Both the position numbers and the translations under genes were made by a program. This document shows positions 1-7,918 of a DNA stretch of 34,630 nucleotides, piece by piece. The first letter of the stretch is position 1. Each line of letters begins with the position of its first letter. Origin of the DNA: an uncultured Paraprevotella sp. (GTDB lineage Bacteria > Bacteroidota > Bacteroidia > Bacteroidales > Bacteroidaceae); NCBI GenBank assembly GCA_947177395.1, contig CAMWUI010000031.1, positions 1 through 34,630 on the forward strand. Reading direction: 5' to 3'. Under the pieces are notes generated by a model. It saw only the letters and a program-made list of their open reading frames with translations, searched no databases and was not told the DNA's origin.

Positions 1-53
1 ACGTCGCCCCGTCCGCGCTCCTGCGTCCGCATGCACGTATATATAATAAAGAA

Positions 54-69
54 CGCGCGCGCGCGCGCG
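54..69. repeat. (CG)8 alternating dinucleotide tract flanked by AT alternation
   Basis: Sixteen bases of uninterrupted CG alternation, with an alternating AT run on the left (about 38-47) and another on the right (about 75-84). This is seen directly. Alternating purine-pyrimidine tracts of this kind can adopt left-handed Z-DNA and may melt at the AT flanks; a role here is inference. It lies upstream of the copA promoter. Confidence 0.8.
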
Positions 70-109
70 ATCCTTATATATATAGGGCGCCGGCGGCAGG
101 CGGGGGAAT

Positions 110-167
110 TTGCAACCCGATTGCAACCGTCCGGCGGCGCGCATGTCGGCGGAAAGACGTATCTTTG
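110..167 (+). promoter_or_regulatory. copA promoter region with tandem TTGCAACC repeats
   Basis: The -7 box TATCTTTG at 160-167 matches the Bacteroidetes consensus TAnnTTTG and lies 40 bases before the chosen copA ATG. No good -33 TTTG sits at the expected 19-21 base spacing. Two direct copies of TTGCAACC lie at 110-117 and 121-128, one helical turn apart, and could be an operator for a metal-responsive regulator. The promoter box is well supported; the operator is inference. Confidence 0.55.
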
Positions 168-207
168 CAGGCGGAATGAAAATGCAACGCTTTTTTTTGA
201 ATCGCAC

Positions 208-2823
208 ATGGAACAACGGAATCATACCTTGCAGCAAACGTTCCCCGTACTGGGGATGAGTTGCGCGGCCTGCGCCGCGCGGGTGGACAAGACCCTCGGC
301 CGGCAGCCCGGGGTGCGCCGCGCGGCGGTGAACTATGCCGCGGCCACGGCCACGGTGGAATACGACCCGGCGACGGTGACGCCCGAGTCGCTGCGCGCCG
401 CCGTCGCGGCGGCCGGTTACGAACTGGTGACGGCGCCGCCCGAGGAGGCAGCCCAGGAGGCCGCCCACGCACGCGACACCCGCTATCGCTCGCTGCGCCG
501 GCGCACCCTCTGTGCCGTGGCGCTCTCCGTGCCCGTCATGGTCGTGGGCATGGTCTTCATGCACCGCCCGTGGGCGGGATGGCTCACGGCCGTGCTCTCC
601 GCGCCCGTCGTCTTCTGGCTCGGGCGCCCGTTTTTCGCCAGCGCCTGGCGCCAGCTGCGCCACGGAGCGGCCAACATGGACACCCTCGTGGCCGGCAGCA
701 CGGGCGTGGCGTGGCTCTTCAGCCTCTTCAACCTGCTCTGCCCGGACTTTTGGCTCGCGCGCGGTGTGCAGCCCCACGTGTGGTTCGAGTCCTCGGCCAT
801 GATAGTCACCTTCATCCTGCTGGGGCGGCTGCTCGAGGAGCGCGCCAAGGGGCAGACCTCGTCCGCCATCCGGCGGCTCGCGGGGCTGCAGCCGCACACG
901 GTGACGGTGGTGGGCGACGACGGCGCGCGGCGCACGGTGGACGTGGCCTGCGTCGCGGCGGGCCAGACGGTCGAGGTGCGTCCGGGCGAGCGGGTGCCCG
1001 TCGACGGGTGTGTCACGGCGGGCGGCTCCTACGTCGACGAGAGCATGCTCAGCGGTGAGCCCCTGCCCGTGCACAAGGAGGCGGGGAGCGCCGTCTACGC
1101 CGGCACGGTGAACCGCGAGGGGACGTTCCTCTTCCGCGCCGACAAGGTGGGGGCGGACACGATGCTGGCCCAGATCATCCGTCTGGTGCAGGACGCCCAG
1201 GGCAGCCGCGCGCCGGTGCAGCGGTTGGCCGACCGCGTGGCCTCGGTCTTCGTGCCCGCCATCCTCGCCACGGCCGCCGCGGTGTTCCTCCTCTGGTGGC
1301 TCTGTGCCCCGGACGACGGGTTCGGCCGTGGCCTGCTGGCTTTCGTCACCGTGCTCATCATCGCCTGCCCCTGCGCCCTGGGACTGGCCACGCCTACGGC
1401 CATCATGGTGGGCATCGGCCGGGGCGCCGAGGCCGGCCTGCTGATTAAGGACGCCGAGGCGCTGGAGGCCGCTTGCGGTGTGGATGCGGTGGTGATGGAC
1501 AAGACGGGCACGCTCACCGAGGGGCGGCCCGCCGTGACGGACGTGCGCTGGGCCGACGGCGACGGGGCGGCCGCGCGCGACATTCTCTGCGCCCTCGAGC
1601 GCCGCTCGGCCCATCCGCTGGCCGCCGCCGTCGTGGCCCGGTGGCCCGAGGCGGCGGACCGCGCGGTGGACGACTTCGACACGCTGACGGGGCGCGGCGT
1701 GTGCGGGCGTGTGGACGGGCGGATGTACTACGCCGGCAGCGCGCGCCTGCTCGCCGAGCGCGGGGTGGCCGTCGGGGGCGAACTGGAGCAGGCGGCGGAG
1801 CGCTGGACGCGGGAGGCGAAGACGGTCGTGTGGCTGGCCGACGGGGAGCGTCCGCTGGCCGTGGTCGCTGTGGCCGACCGCGTGAAGGAGTCGTCCGCCG
1901 CGGCCGTGGCCGAACTGCGACGCGAGGGCATCGAGGTGTATATGCTCACGGGCGACAATGCCGAGGCCGCCGCCGAGGTGGCCCGCCGCACGGGCATCGG
2001 GCACTGCGAGGCGGGTATGCTGCCGCAGGACAAGGCCGACTTTGTGGCCCGCCTGCAGGCCGGGGGGCACCGCGTGGCCATGGTGGGCGACGGCATCAAC
2101 GACAGCGCGGCGCTGGCGCGCGCCGACGTGGGCATCGCCATGGGGCAGGGCAGCGACATCGCCATGGAGGCGGCGCGCATGACGGTGCTCTCGTCCGACC
2201 TGCGGAAGGTGGCCGAGGCCATCCGTCTGTCGCGCCTGACGATGCGCACCGTCAGGCAGAATCTTTTCTGGGCCTTCGTCTACAATCTGGTGGCGGTGCC
2301 CGTGGCCGCCGGCGCGCTCTATCCTTTCTTCGGTTTCCAGATAGACCCCATGGTGGGCGGCGCGGCCATGGCGTTCAGCAGCGTGAGCGTGGTGACCAAC
2401 AGTCTGCGGCTACGGCGGAAGGGGCTGGGCGCGGACGGTGCGCGGGAGGCCGCGCCGGAGCAGGTGGCCGGGGATGAGCCGGACGTGCCGTCACCGGTGA
2501 CTGACGAACCCGCACTGGTGGCGGCCGCGGCGCCGCGCATGGCGTCGGACGAACTTGCACCGGCGCTGGACATGTCCGCATCGGCAACGGATGCGGCGCC
2601 GCGCATGGTGGCGGATGTGGAGGGCATGATGTGCGACCACTGCCACCGCCACGTGGAGCAGGCGCTCAACGCCGTCCCGGGCGTGCGGGCCACGGTCACG
2701 CTGGAGCCTCCGGTGGCTGTCGTGGAGTTCGAGGGCGCGCCGCTGCCGGTGGAGGAATTGCAGCGGGCGGTGACGGAGCGCGCCGGCGACTATCGCCTGA
2801 CGCCCCGCACGGATGGCGCCTGA
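208..2823 (+). CDS. copA: Copper-exporting P1B-type ATPase with HMA domains at both ends
   Basis: Predicted 871-residue inner membrane ATPase that pumps Cu(I) out of the cytoplasm. An N-terminal heavy-metal-associated domain carries C19-x-x-C22. The transport motif CPC lies at residues 387-389, the phosphorylated aspartate is D431 in DKTGTLT, and the TGDN and GDGIND motifs of the P and hinge regions follow. After the last membrane helices comes an Ala/Pro-rich linker of roughly 50 residues, then a second heavy-metal domain with C809-x-x-C812. The ATG at 208 was chosen because an upstream in-frame ATG at 31 would precede the promoter box, and the family start fits 208. Base composition is far more G+C-rich than the centre of the window. 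Cu(I) specificity follows from CPC plus CxxC and is not proven; Ag(I) is also a usual substrate. Confidence 0.95.
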   Translation: MEQRNHTLQQTFPVLGMSCAACAARVDKTLGRQPGVRRAAVNYAAATATVEYDPATVTPESLRAAVAAAGYELVTAPPEEAAQEAAHARDTRYRSLRRRTLCAVALSVPVMVVGMVFMHRPWAGWLTAVLSAPVVFWLGRPFFASAWRQLRHGAANMDTLVAGSTGVAWLFSLFNLLCPDFWLARGVQPHVWFESSAMIVTFILLGRLLEERAKGQTSSAIRRLAGLQPHTVTVVGDDGARRTVDVACVAAGQTVEVRPGERVPVDGCVTAGGSYVDESMLSGEPLPVHKEAGSAVYAGTVNREGTFLFRADKVGADTMLAQIIRLVQDAQGSRAPVQRLADRVASVFVPAILATAAAVFLLWWLCAPDDGFGRGLLAFVTVLIIACPCALGLATPTAIMVGIGRGAEAGLLIKDAEALEAACGVDAVVMDKTGTLTEGRPAVTDVRWADGDGAAARDILCALERRSAHPLAAAVVARWPEAADRAVDDFDTLTGRGVCGRVDGRMYYAGSARLLAERGVAVGGELEQAAERWTREAKTVVWLADGERPLAVVAVADRVKESSAAAVAELRREGIEVYMLTGDNAEAAAEVARRTGIGHCEAGMLPQDKADFVARLQAGGHRVAMVGDGINDSAALARADVGIAMGQGSDIAMEAARMTVLSSDLRKVAEAIRLSRLTMRTVRQNLFWAFVYNLVAVPVAAGALYPFFGFQIDPMVGGAAMAFSSVSVVTNSLRLRRKGLGADGAREAAPEQVAGDEPDVPSPVTDEPALVAAAAPRMASDELAPALDMSASATDAAPRMVADVEGMMCDHCHRHVEQALNAVPGVRATVTLEPPVAVVEFEGAPLPVEELQRAVTERAGDYRLTPRTDGA

Positions 2824-2830
2824 CGCGGCG

Positions 2831-2938
2831 GCGCGTCGGAGGCGGCGCCCGTTCGCAGGCGTGGCGATGGGCGTGGCGGTGTGCGGAGAAGTCGCAGCGG
2901 GAGAATGGCTTGCGCCCGGCGCGTCGAAGGCGGCGCCC
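2831..2938. repeat. 20-bp imperfect direct repeat downstream of copA
   Basis: The 20 bases at 2831-2850 recur at 2919-2938 with one mismatch (19 of 20 identical), 88 bases apart. Both copies are followed within a few bases by CGCAGGCG (2854-2861 and 2947-2954). The repeat lies outside any credible gene, between the convergent copA and ybaK. Origin unknown; a small duplication or part of a repeat family is possible. Confidence 0.7.
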
Positions 2939-2963
2939 TGCCGGGCGCAGGCGGGGGATGCAA

Positions 2964-3013
2964 ATGAACGCGGATTGTGTCGCTGTAAATCAAGCGAAAC
3001 AATCCGCGTTCAT
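2964..3013. repeat. Long inverted repeat (REP-like or bidirectional terminator) between copA and ybaK
   Basis: A perfect 15-bp inverted repeat has its left arm ATGAACGCGGATTGT at 2964-2978 and its right arm at 2999-3013. Inside it, after one mismatch, five more bases pair (TCGCT at 2980-2984 with AGCGA at 2993-2997), leaving an 8-base loop. A further partial copy, AATCCGCGT, follows at 3019-3027. It lies between two converging genes, as expected for a bidirectional terminator, but there is no clear T-tract, so a palindromic intergenic repeat is equally likely. Confidence 0.75.
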
Positions 3014-3051
3014 GCGTCGAATCCGCGTATGGCCGCGGGGCGTGGGCTGCT

Positions 3052-3534
3052 TCAGACGAGTTCGGCGAAGCGGGCGCGTGTCGTGAGTGCCAGCGCCTCG
3101 GGGGCTATCCGCACCTGCAGGCCGCGCTGTCCGGCGCTGACGTAGATGGTGTCGAAGCGTTGCGCCGTGAGGTGGATGTAGGTGGGGAACGGTTTCTTCA
3201 TCCCCACGGGCGAGCAACCGCCGCGGATGTATCCCGTCACGGGCAACAGTTCCTTCATCGGCAGCAGCTCGCACTTCTTGTTGCCGCTCACGCGGGCGGC
3301 TTTCTTCAGGTCTATCTCGCGGTCGCCGGGCACGACGCACACGAAGTGGCCGCTGCGGTCGCCGTGCAGGACGATGGTCTTGAACACCTGTTCGACGTCC
3401 TCGCCCAGGGTGGCGGCCACGTGGACGGCGCTCAGGTCGGCCTCGTCCACCTCGTAGGGGACGAGCTCGTAGGCGATGCCCGCGCGGTCGAGCAGGCGCG
3501 CCACGTTGGTCTTGCTAATCTTTTGCTTTGCCAT
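3052..3534 (-). CDS. ybaK: Cys-tRNA(Pro)/Cys-tRNA(Cys) deacylase, YbaK/EbsC family
   Basis: Predicted 160-residue cytoplasmic editing enzyme that hydrolyses mischarged aminoacyl-tRNA, classically Cys-tRNA(Pro). The whole protein is one YbaK/ProX-type domain. Visible family features are the N-terminal KTNVARLLD helix, the VFKTIVLHGD strand containing the conserved lysine, the VPGDREIDLKK segment, and the GGCSPVGMKK glycine-rich loop. Length matches the family. Its ATG lies inside the last codons of uvrA (20-base overlap), so it is probably the last gene of the uvrA transcript. Substrate specificity is taken from the family. Confidence 0.93.
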   Translation of the reverse strand: MAKQKISKTNVARLLDRAGIAYELVPYEVDEADLSAVHVAATLGEDVEQVFKTIVLHGDRSGHFVCVVPGDREIDLKKAARVSGNKKCELLPMKELLPVTGYIRGGCSPVGMKKPFPTYIHLTAQRFDTIYVSAGQRGLQVRIAPEALALTTRARFAELV

Positions 3535-6370
3535 ACAATGCTTCTTTCAGGAACGGGGCCGTGTGTCCCAGGCCGCAGGCGGCCACCTGCTCGGGCGTGC
3601 CGGAGGCTATCACCTGGCCGCCGCCGCGCCCGCCGTCGGGCCCCATGTCGATGATGTGGTCGGCGGACTTTATCACGTCGAGGTTGTGCTCGATGACGAT
3701 GACGGTGTTCCCCTTGTCGACGAGCCGGTTCAGCACGCCCAGCAGCACGCGGATGTCCTCGAAGTGGAGGCCCGTGGTGGGCTCGTCGAGGATGTAGAGC
3801 GTCCGGCCCGTGTCGCGCTTGGCGAGTTCGGTGGCCAGTTTCACGCGCTGGCTCTCGCCGCCGGAGAGCGTCGTCGAGGGTTGCCCCAGGCGGATGTATC
3901 CCAGTCCCACGTCCTGTAGCACCCTTAGCTTGCTCCGGATGGCGGGCTGGTTGTCGAAGAATTCCACCGCGCGGTTGATGGTCATGTCGAGCACGTCGGC
4001 GATGGACTTTCCCTTGAAGCGCACCTCGAGCGTCTCGCGGTTGTAGCGTTTTCCGTGGCATACTTCGCAGGGGACGTAGACGTCGGGCAGGAAATTCATC
4101 TCGATGGTGCGGTAACCGTTGCCGGTGCAGGCCTCGCAGCGCCCGCCCTTGACGTTGAAGGAGAAGCGCCCCGGTTTGTAGCCCCGCAGCTTGGCTTCGG
4201 GCAGGTTGATGAACAGCGAGCGGATGTCGTTGAACACGCCCGTGTAGGTGGCGGGGTTGGAGCGGGGCGTGCGTCCCAGCGGCGACTGGTCGACGTCGAC
4301 CACCTTGTCTATGTGTTCGATACCCTCGATGCGGTCGTAGGGCGCGGGCTCGCGCAGCGAACGGTAGAAGTGCTGCGAGAGGATGGGCTGGAGCGTGTCG
4401 TTGACGAGGGTGGACTTGCCGCTGCCGGACACGCCCGTGACGCAGATGAGCCGGCCCAGCGGGAATTCCACGTCCACGCCCTGCAGGTTGTTGCCCCGCG
4501 CGCCGCGCAGCCACAGCGACTGGCCTGTGCCGGGGCGGCGTGCGGCGGGAATCTCGATGCTCCGCTCTCCGTTGAGGTATTGCGCGGTGAGCGTGCGGGT
4601 GCGGAGCATGTCGGCCGGTGTGCCCTGGAAGACGACCTCGCCGCCCAGCCGCCCGGCCTTGGGCCCCATGTCGATGACGTAGTCGGCCTGGCGCATCATG
4701 TCCTCGTCGTGCTCCACCACGATGACGGTGTTCCCCTCGTCGCGCAGGTCTTTCAGCGAGCGGATGAGCCTCCGGTTGTCCCGCTGGTGCAGTCCGATGC
4801 TCGGTTCGTCGAGGATGTAGAGCACGTTGACCAGCTGCGAGCCTATCTGCGTGGCCAGCCGGATGCGCTGGCTCTCGCCGCCGGAGAGCGACACCGAGGA
4901 GCGGTTGAGCGAGAGATAGTCGAGGCCGACGTCGAGCAGGAACCGCAGGCGCGAGCGTATCTCCTTGAGTATTTCGCCGGCGATGCGCTGCTGCCGGCCG
5001 TCCAGGCGGCCGTGGAGTCCTTCGATCCATGCGTGCAGGTCGCTTATGTCCATCTCCGCCAGTTGGGCGATGTTCTTGCCGTCGATGCGGAAGTGCAGGG
5101 CCTCCTGGTTCAGCCGCTGCCCGTGGCATTCGGGGCAGGGGCTGGTGCGGGAAAACTGTTCCGCCCATTTCTGCGCCGTGGCGGACGTGTCGCTGTCCTG
5201 CGTCATCTGGATGTATTTCACCAGTCCCTCGTAGGGGACGTACATGTCGGTCGACGTGTGCACGAGCTCCGCCTTGATGCGCACGCGCTCGATGGAGCCG
5301 TAGAGAATTTCCTCCAGGGCTTCGCCGGGCAGTTCGCCGACGGGCGTTTTCAGGTCGGTGCCGTATTTCTCCAGCAGCGCACCGATCTGCCAGAATATCA
5401 TGGTGTTCTTGAAACTTCCCAGCGGGGCTATCGCGCCGGCGTGGATGGACAGGCTGCGGTCGGGGATGATGCGGTCCGTGTCGATGAGGCTGACGTAGCC
5501 CAGTCCCTTGCAGCGGGGGCAGGCTCCCTGCGGGGAGTTGAAGGAGAAGTTGTGGGGCGCCGGGTCGTGGTAGGCGAGCCCCGTGACGGGGCACATCAGC
5601 CGCCGGCTGTAGTGGCGCAGTTCCTGCGTGTCGCCGTCGAGCACCATGATGAGCCCGTCGCCCTGGTGCATGGCCGTGGCTATGCTGGCGCGCAGGCGGT
5701 TCCCGTCGCTCGCCTGCACGCGCATTTTGTCCACGACCACCTCGATGTTGTGGTTCTTGTAGCGGTCCAGTCTCAGGCCGGGCGTGACTTCGCGTATCTC
5801 GCCGTCGATGCGCGCGTAGAGGAAGCCTTTGCGGAGCACGGTCTCGAAGAGCTCCTTGTAATGTCCCTTGCGGTTTTTCACCAGCGGGGCCAGCAGGTAG
5901 ATGCGGCGGCCTTCGTAGGCTTTGACGATCAGTTCGATGATTTGTTCTTCGGTGTACTTCACCATGCGCTCGCCCGAGCGGTAGGAGTAGGCTTCTCCCG
6001 CCCGCGCGTAGAGCAGTCGCAGGAAGTCGTATATCTCGGTGGTGGTGCCCACGGTGGAGCGCGGGTTCTTGTTGGTCGTCTTCTGCTCGATGGAGATTAC
6101 GGGGCTGAGCCCTGTGATTTTGTCCACGTCGGGGCGCTCCAGGTTGCCCAGGAAGTTGCGGGCGTAGGCCGAGAAGGTTTCTATGTAGCGCCGCTGCCCC
6201 TCGGCGAAGAGGGTGTCGAAGGCCAGCGACGACTTGCCGCTGCCGCTCAGTCCCGTTATGACGGTGAGGCTGTTCCGCGGCATGTCCACGTCCACGTTTT
6301 TCAGGTTGTGCACCCGCGCGCCGAACACCTGTATCCGGCCGCTTTCTTCTTTCTCCGTATTCTTTTTCAT
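3515..6370 (-). CDS. uvrA: Excinuclease ABC subunit A
   Basis: Predicted 951-residue DNA damage sensor of nucleotide excision repair, which loads UvrB at lesions. It has two ABC modules: the first Walker [10 protein letters not shown] is at residues 40-48, the second GVSGSGKST near residue 645, and LSGGESQR signatures occur in both halves. The signature-domain zinc module (CPECHGQR) and the C-terminal zinc finger (CEAC ... CEVC, from about residue 743) are intact. The first zinc pair reads CPVT ... CPRC, so one ligand cysteine is missing; I recall this variation from Bacteroidetes UvrA proteins. The ATG at 6370 was chosen because it starts the conserved N-terminus and overlaps the preceding stop as ATGA; a longer in-frame extension would lie inside the upstream gene. 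Confidence 0.97.
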   Translation of the reverse strand: MKKNTEKEESGRIQVFGARVHNLKNVDVDMPRNSLTVITGLSGSGKSSLAFDTLFAEGQRRYIETFSAYARNFLGNLERPDVDKITGLSPVISIEQKTTNKNPRSTVGTTTEIYDFLRLLYARAGEAYSYRSGERMVKYTEEQIIELIVKAYEGRRIYLLAPLVKNRKGHYKELFETVLRKGFLYARIDGEIREVTPGLRLDRYKNHNIEVVVDKMRVQASDGNRLRASIATAMHQGDGLIMVLDGDTQELRHYSRRLMCPVTGLAYHDPAPHNFSFNSPQGACPRCKGLGYVSLIDTDRIIPDRSLSIHAGAIAPLGSFKNTMIFWQIGALLEKYGTDLKTPVGELPGEALEEILYGSIERVRIKAELVHTSTDMYVPYEGLVKYIQMTQDSDTSATAQKWAEQFSRTSPCPECHGQRLNQEALHFRIDGKNIAQLAEMDISDLHAWIEGLHGRLDGRQQRIAGEILKEIRSRLRFLLDVGLDYLSLNRSSVSLSGGESQRIRLATQIGSQLVNVLYILDEPSIGLHQRDNRRLIRSLKDLRDEGNTVIVVEHDEDMMRQADYVIDMGPKAGRLGGEVVFQGTPADMLRTRTLTAQYLNGERSIEIPAARRPGTGQSLWLRGARGNNLQGVDVEFPLGRLICVTGVSGSGKSTLVNDTLQPILSQHFYRSLREPAPYDRIEGIEHIDKVVDVDQSPLGRTPRSNPATYTGVFNDIRSLFINLPEAKLRGYKPGRFSFNVKGGRCEACTGNGYRTIEMNFLPDVYVPCEVCHGKRYNRETLEVRFKGKSIADVLDMTINRAVEFFDNQPAIRSKLRVLQDVGLGYIRLGQPSTTLSGGESQRVKLATELAKRDTGRTLYILDEPTTGLHFEDIRVLLGVLNRLVDKGNTVIVIEHNLDVIKSADHIIDMGPDGGRGGGQVIASGTPEQVAACGLGHTAPFLKEALYGKAKD

Positions 6371-7098
6371 AGGTCGCTGCCGTTGGTTCCGTTCTTGGTG
6401 AAGCCTGTCAGGATGTTGACGTCTTTCCGTATCTTGTATTCCCGCCCGTCGGCTCCCCGGGCTTCCACGACGACGAAGTACGTCCCGTCCTTCACCTTCG
6501 AGCCGCGGTACGTGCCGTCCCATCCGCCCTCGATGTCTGTCCACGCGTAGAGTTTCTGCCCCCAGCGGTTGAAGACGGCGGCCCGGAAACTGACGATGGA
6601 CTGGTGGCCGTCCTTCGCCTTGTAGATGTCGTTGATGCCGTCGCCGTTGGGGGTGAAGGCGTTGGGCAGTTCCAGTTTCGACTCGCTGATGTTGACCACG
6701 AAGGGCACGGCTTCTCCCGCCTCCGGGTACTGGATGGTGTCGGTGCCGTTCGTGAATGTGGCGTACAGCTGCACGTGGAACACGCCGCTCTGCGTGAAGG
6801 TGTAGTCGATGTCCGCGTCATATCGCTGTATGAGCGGCGCGTTCTCCTGTCCCTGCGGGTAGATTCTCCACTCGTAGCGGACGGAATAGTCTCCGAGGTT
6901 CTCCACGTTCGATGTGAAATGTCCCGCGAGCGGGGCCGACTGGGGCGACGAGGCGTCCTCGATGGTCTCTCCGTCCTGGGTTTCGTAGCGGGCTTCGGGA
7001 TATACGGCGGGCAGTTCGGTCTGCGCCTGTGCGGCAACGGTCGTCGTCGTCAGACCGATGCACCATGCAAATACTTTCAAGAAATTCATCCGGATCAT
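6367..7098 (-). CDS. Secreted PKD-like protein with gliding/T9SS type B C-terminal sorting domain
   Basis: Predicted secreted protein of about 243 residues. The N-terminus is a signal peptide with a hydrophobic core ending near AAQAQ. The middle (roughly residues 45-140) resembles a PKD/immunoglobulin-like beta domain ([17 protein letters not shown]). The last 95 residues are a CHU_C/gliding motility-associated C-terminal domain, recognised by [23 protein letters not shown] and GWDGTYRG, known as a sorting signal for the type IX secretion system. The stop overlaps the uvrA start (ATGA), suggesting translational coupling. The start is uncertain: ATGs at 7110, 7098 and 7089 are possible. 7110 is unlikely because it abuts the -7 box; 7098 keeps a basic residue before the signal core. 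Role unknown. Confidence 0.85.
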   Translation of the reverse strand: MIRMNFLKVFAWCIGLTTTTVAAQAQTELPAVYPEARYETQDGETIEDASSPQSAPLAGHFTSNVENLGDYSVRYEWRIYPQGQENAPLIQRYDADIDYTFTQSGVFHVQLYATFTNGTDTIQYPEAGEAVPFVVNISESKLELPNAFTPNGDGINDIYKAKDGHQSIVSFRAAVFNRWGQKLYAWTDIEGGWDGTYRGSKVKDGTYFVVVEARGADGREYKIRKDVNILTGFTKNGTNGSDL

Positions 7099-7111
7099 GT
7101 GTTTGAGCATA

Positions 7112-7119
7112 CAAAAATA
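7112..7119 (-). promoter_or_regulatory. -7 promoter box for the T9SS-B protein / uvrA / ybaK transcript
   Basis: On the minus strand this reads TATTTTTG, matching TAnnTTTG. It sits 14 bases before the ATG at 7098. No clear -33 box is seen. Confidence 0.5.
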
Positions 7120-7172
7120 GTGTTTCCGGCCGATATATTAGCGGTTTCTTTGCAGAAAAATGTCGCGTTGTC

Positions 7173-7203
7173 TTGCTGCCATGGCGGCCATGTGTTATTT
7201 TTG
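7173..7203 (+). promoter_or_regulatory. Promoter of the FKBP gene
   Basis: The -7 box TATTTTTG at 7196-7203 and a -33 TTG at 7173-7175 are separated by 20 bases, a good match to the Bacteroidetes housekeeping promoter (TTTG, 19-21 bases, TAnnTTTG). Transcription would start near 7209, about 20 bases before the ATG at 7230. Confidence 0.65.
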
Positions 7204-7229
7204 TACATCAATTCAATTTTACTGCAATC

Positions 7230-7628
7230 ATGGCGAAACGGGATTATGTCCGGGCAAACCGAGAGTGGCTGGCGGCGAAGGCGGCCGAAGAGGGTGTGCA
7301 CACACTGCCCGGAGGTGTGCTGTATAAGGTGTTGGCTTCGGGAGATCCGGAAGGCAGGAGTCCGCTGTCCCGCAGCATCATCACGGTGCATTACACGGGG
7401 AGCACGATTGACGGCCGTACTTTCGACAGCAGCCGGGGAGGCACTCCGTTAGCCATCCGGCTGCGCGAGCTCATCGACGGATGGATCATCGCCCTGCAGA
7501 AGATGGTCGTGGGCGACAGATGGGAGGTGTACATACCGGCCGAAAAGGGATACGGCTCCCATGCCCAGCCGGGTATCCCGGCCGGTTCGACGCTGGTTTT
7601 CGACATCGAACTGCTGGGCATCGGATAG
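7230..7628 (+). CDS. FKBP-type peptidyl-prolyl cis-trans isomerase
   Basis: Predicted 132-residue prolyl isomerase. A short N-terminal helix (about residues 5-25) precedes one FKBP domain with the hallmarks ITVHYTG, TFDSS, WIIALQKM, WEVYIPAEKGYG and STLVFDIELL. No signal peptide is visible from the ATG at 7230, so a cytoplasmic protein is likely. The longer in-frame ORF from 7173 would begin inside the promoter, which decides the start. It leads a run of plus-strand genes (glsB-like, sbcD, lipoprotein, sbcC) with short gaps, so they may share its promoter. Confidence 0.93.
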   Translation: MAKRDYVRANREWLAAKAAEEGVHTLPGGVLYKVLASGDPEGRSPLSRSIITVHYTGSTIDGRTFDSSRGGTPLAIRLRELIDGWIIALQKMVVGDRWEVYIPAEKGYGSHAQPGIPAGSTLVFDIELLGIG

Positions 7629-7653
7629 CATTATACATTATTATATATACGTT

Positions 7654-7893
7654 ATGGAATTCGGATTATTCGGAATCGCAAGCGGAATACTGGCCGGTTA
7701 CATTGCCAGCCGCCTGCAGAAAGGAAAGGGGAGCGGTTGTCTTGTCAACCTGTTTCTGGGCGTCATCGGCGGACTCGTGGGCGAATGGCTTTTCGGCCTC
7801 TTCGGGCTGGCGGCCTACGGATGGATGGGCTACATGGTCGTGTCTGTCATCGGAGCCGTGGTCGTGCTCTGGGTCTTTTCCCGGCTGAAATAG
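7654..7893 (+). CDS. GlsB/YeaQ/YmgE family small membrane protein
   Basis: Predicted 79-residue inner membrane protein with three hydrophobic segments and glycine-rich helix faces (IASGILAGYIASRL, GVIGGLVGEWLF, VVSVIGAVVVLWVF). This matches the transglycosylase-associated/GlsB-YeaQ family, which is linked to general stress responses but has no settled biochemical role. The ATG at 7654 was chosen over an upstream in-frame alternative (7561) inside the FKBP gene. It lies 25 bases after FKBP and 25 bases before sbcD. Confidence 0.88.
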   Translation: MEFGLFGIASGILAGYIASRLQKGKGSGCLVNLFLGVIGGLVGEWLFGLFGLAAYGWMGYMVVSVIGAVVVLWVFSRLK

Positions 7894-7918
7894 CGCAGGA
7901 CTGCAAATCCATGCAGCC

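Noticed and set aside
261..1058. Alternative-frame ORFs inside copA
   Set aside because: Arg/Gly/Ala-rich shadows produced by high G+C content.
4055..6550. An 831-codon ORF on the plus strand antisense to uvrA
   Set aside because: It is the shadow of the G+C-rich uvrA gene; low-complexity translation (Val/Gly/Ala/Asp-rich) and no family resemblance.
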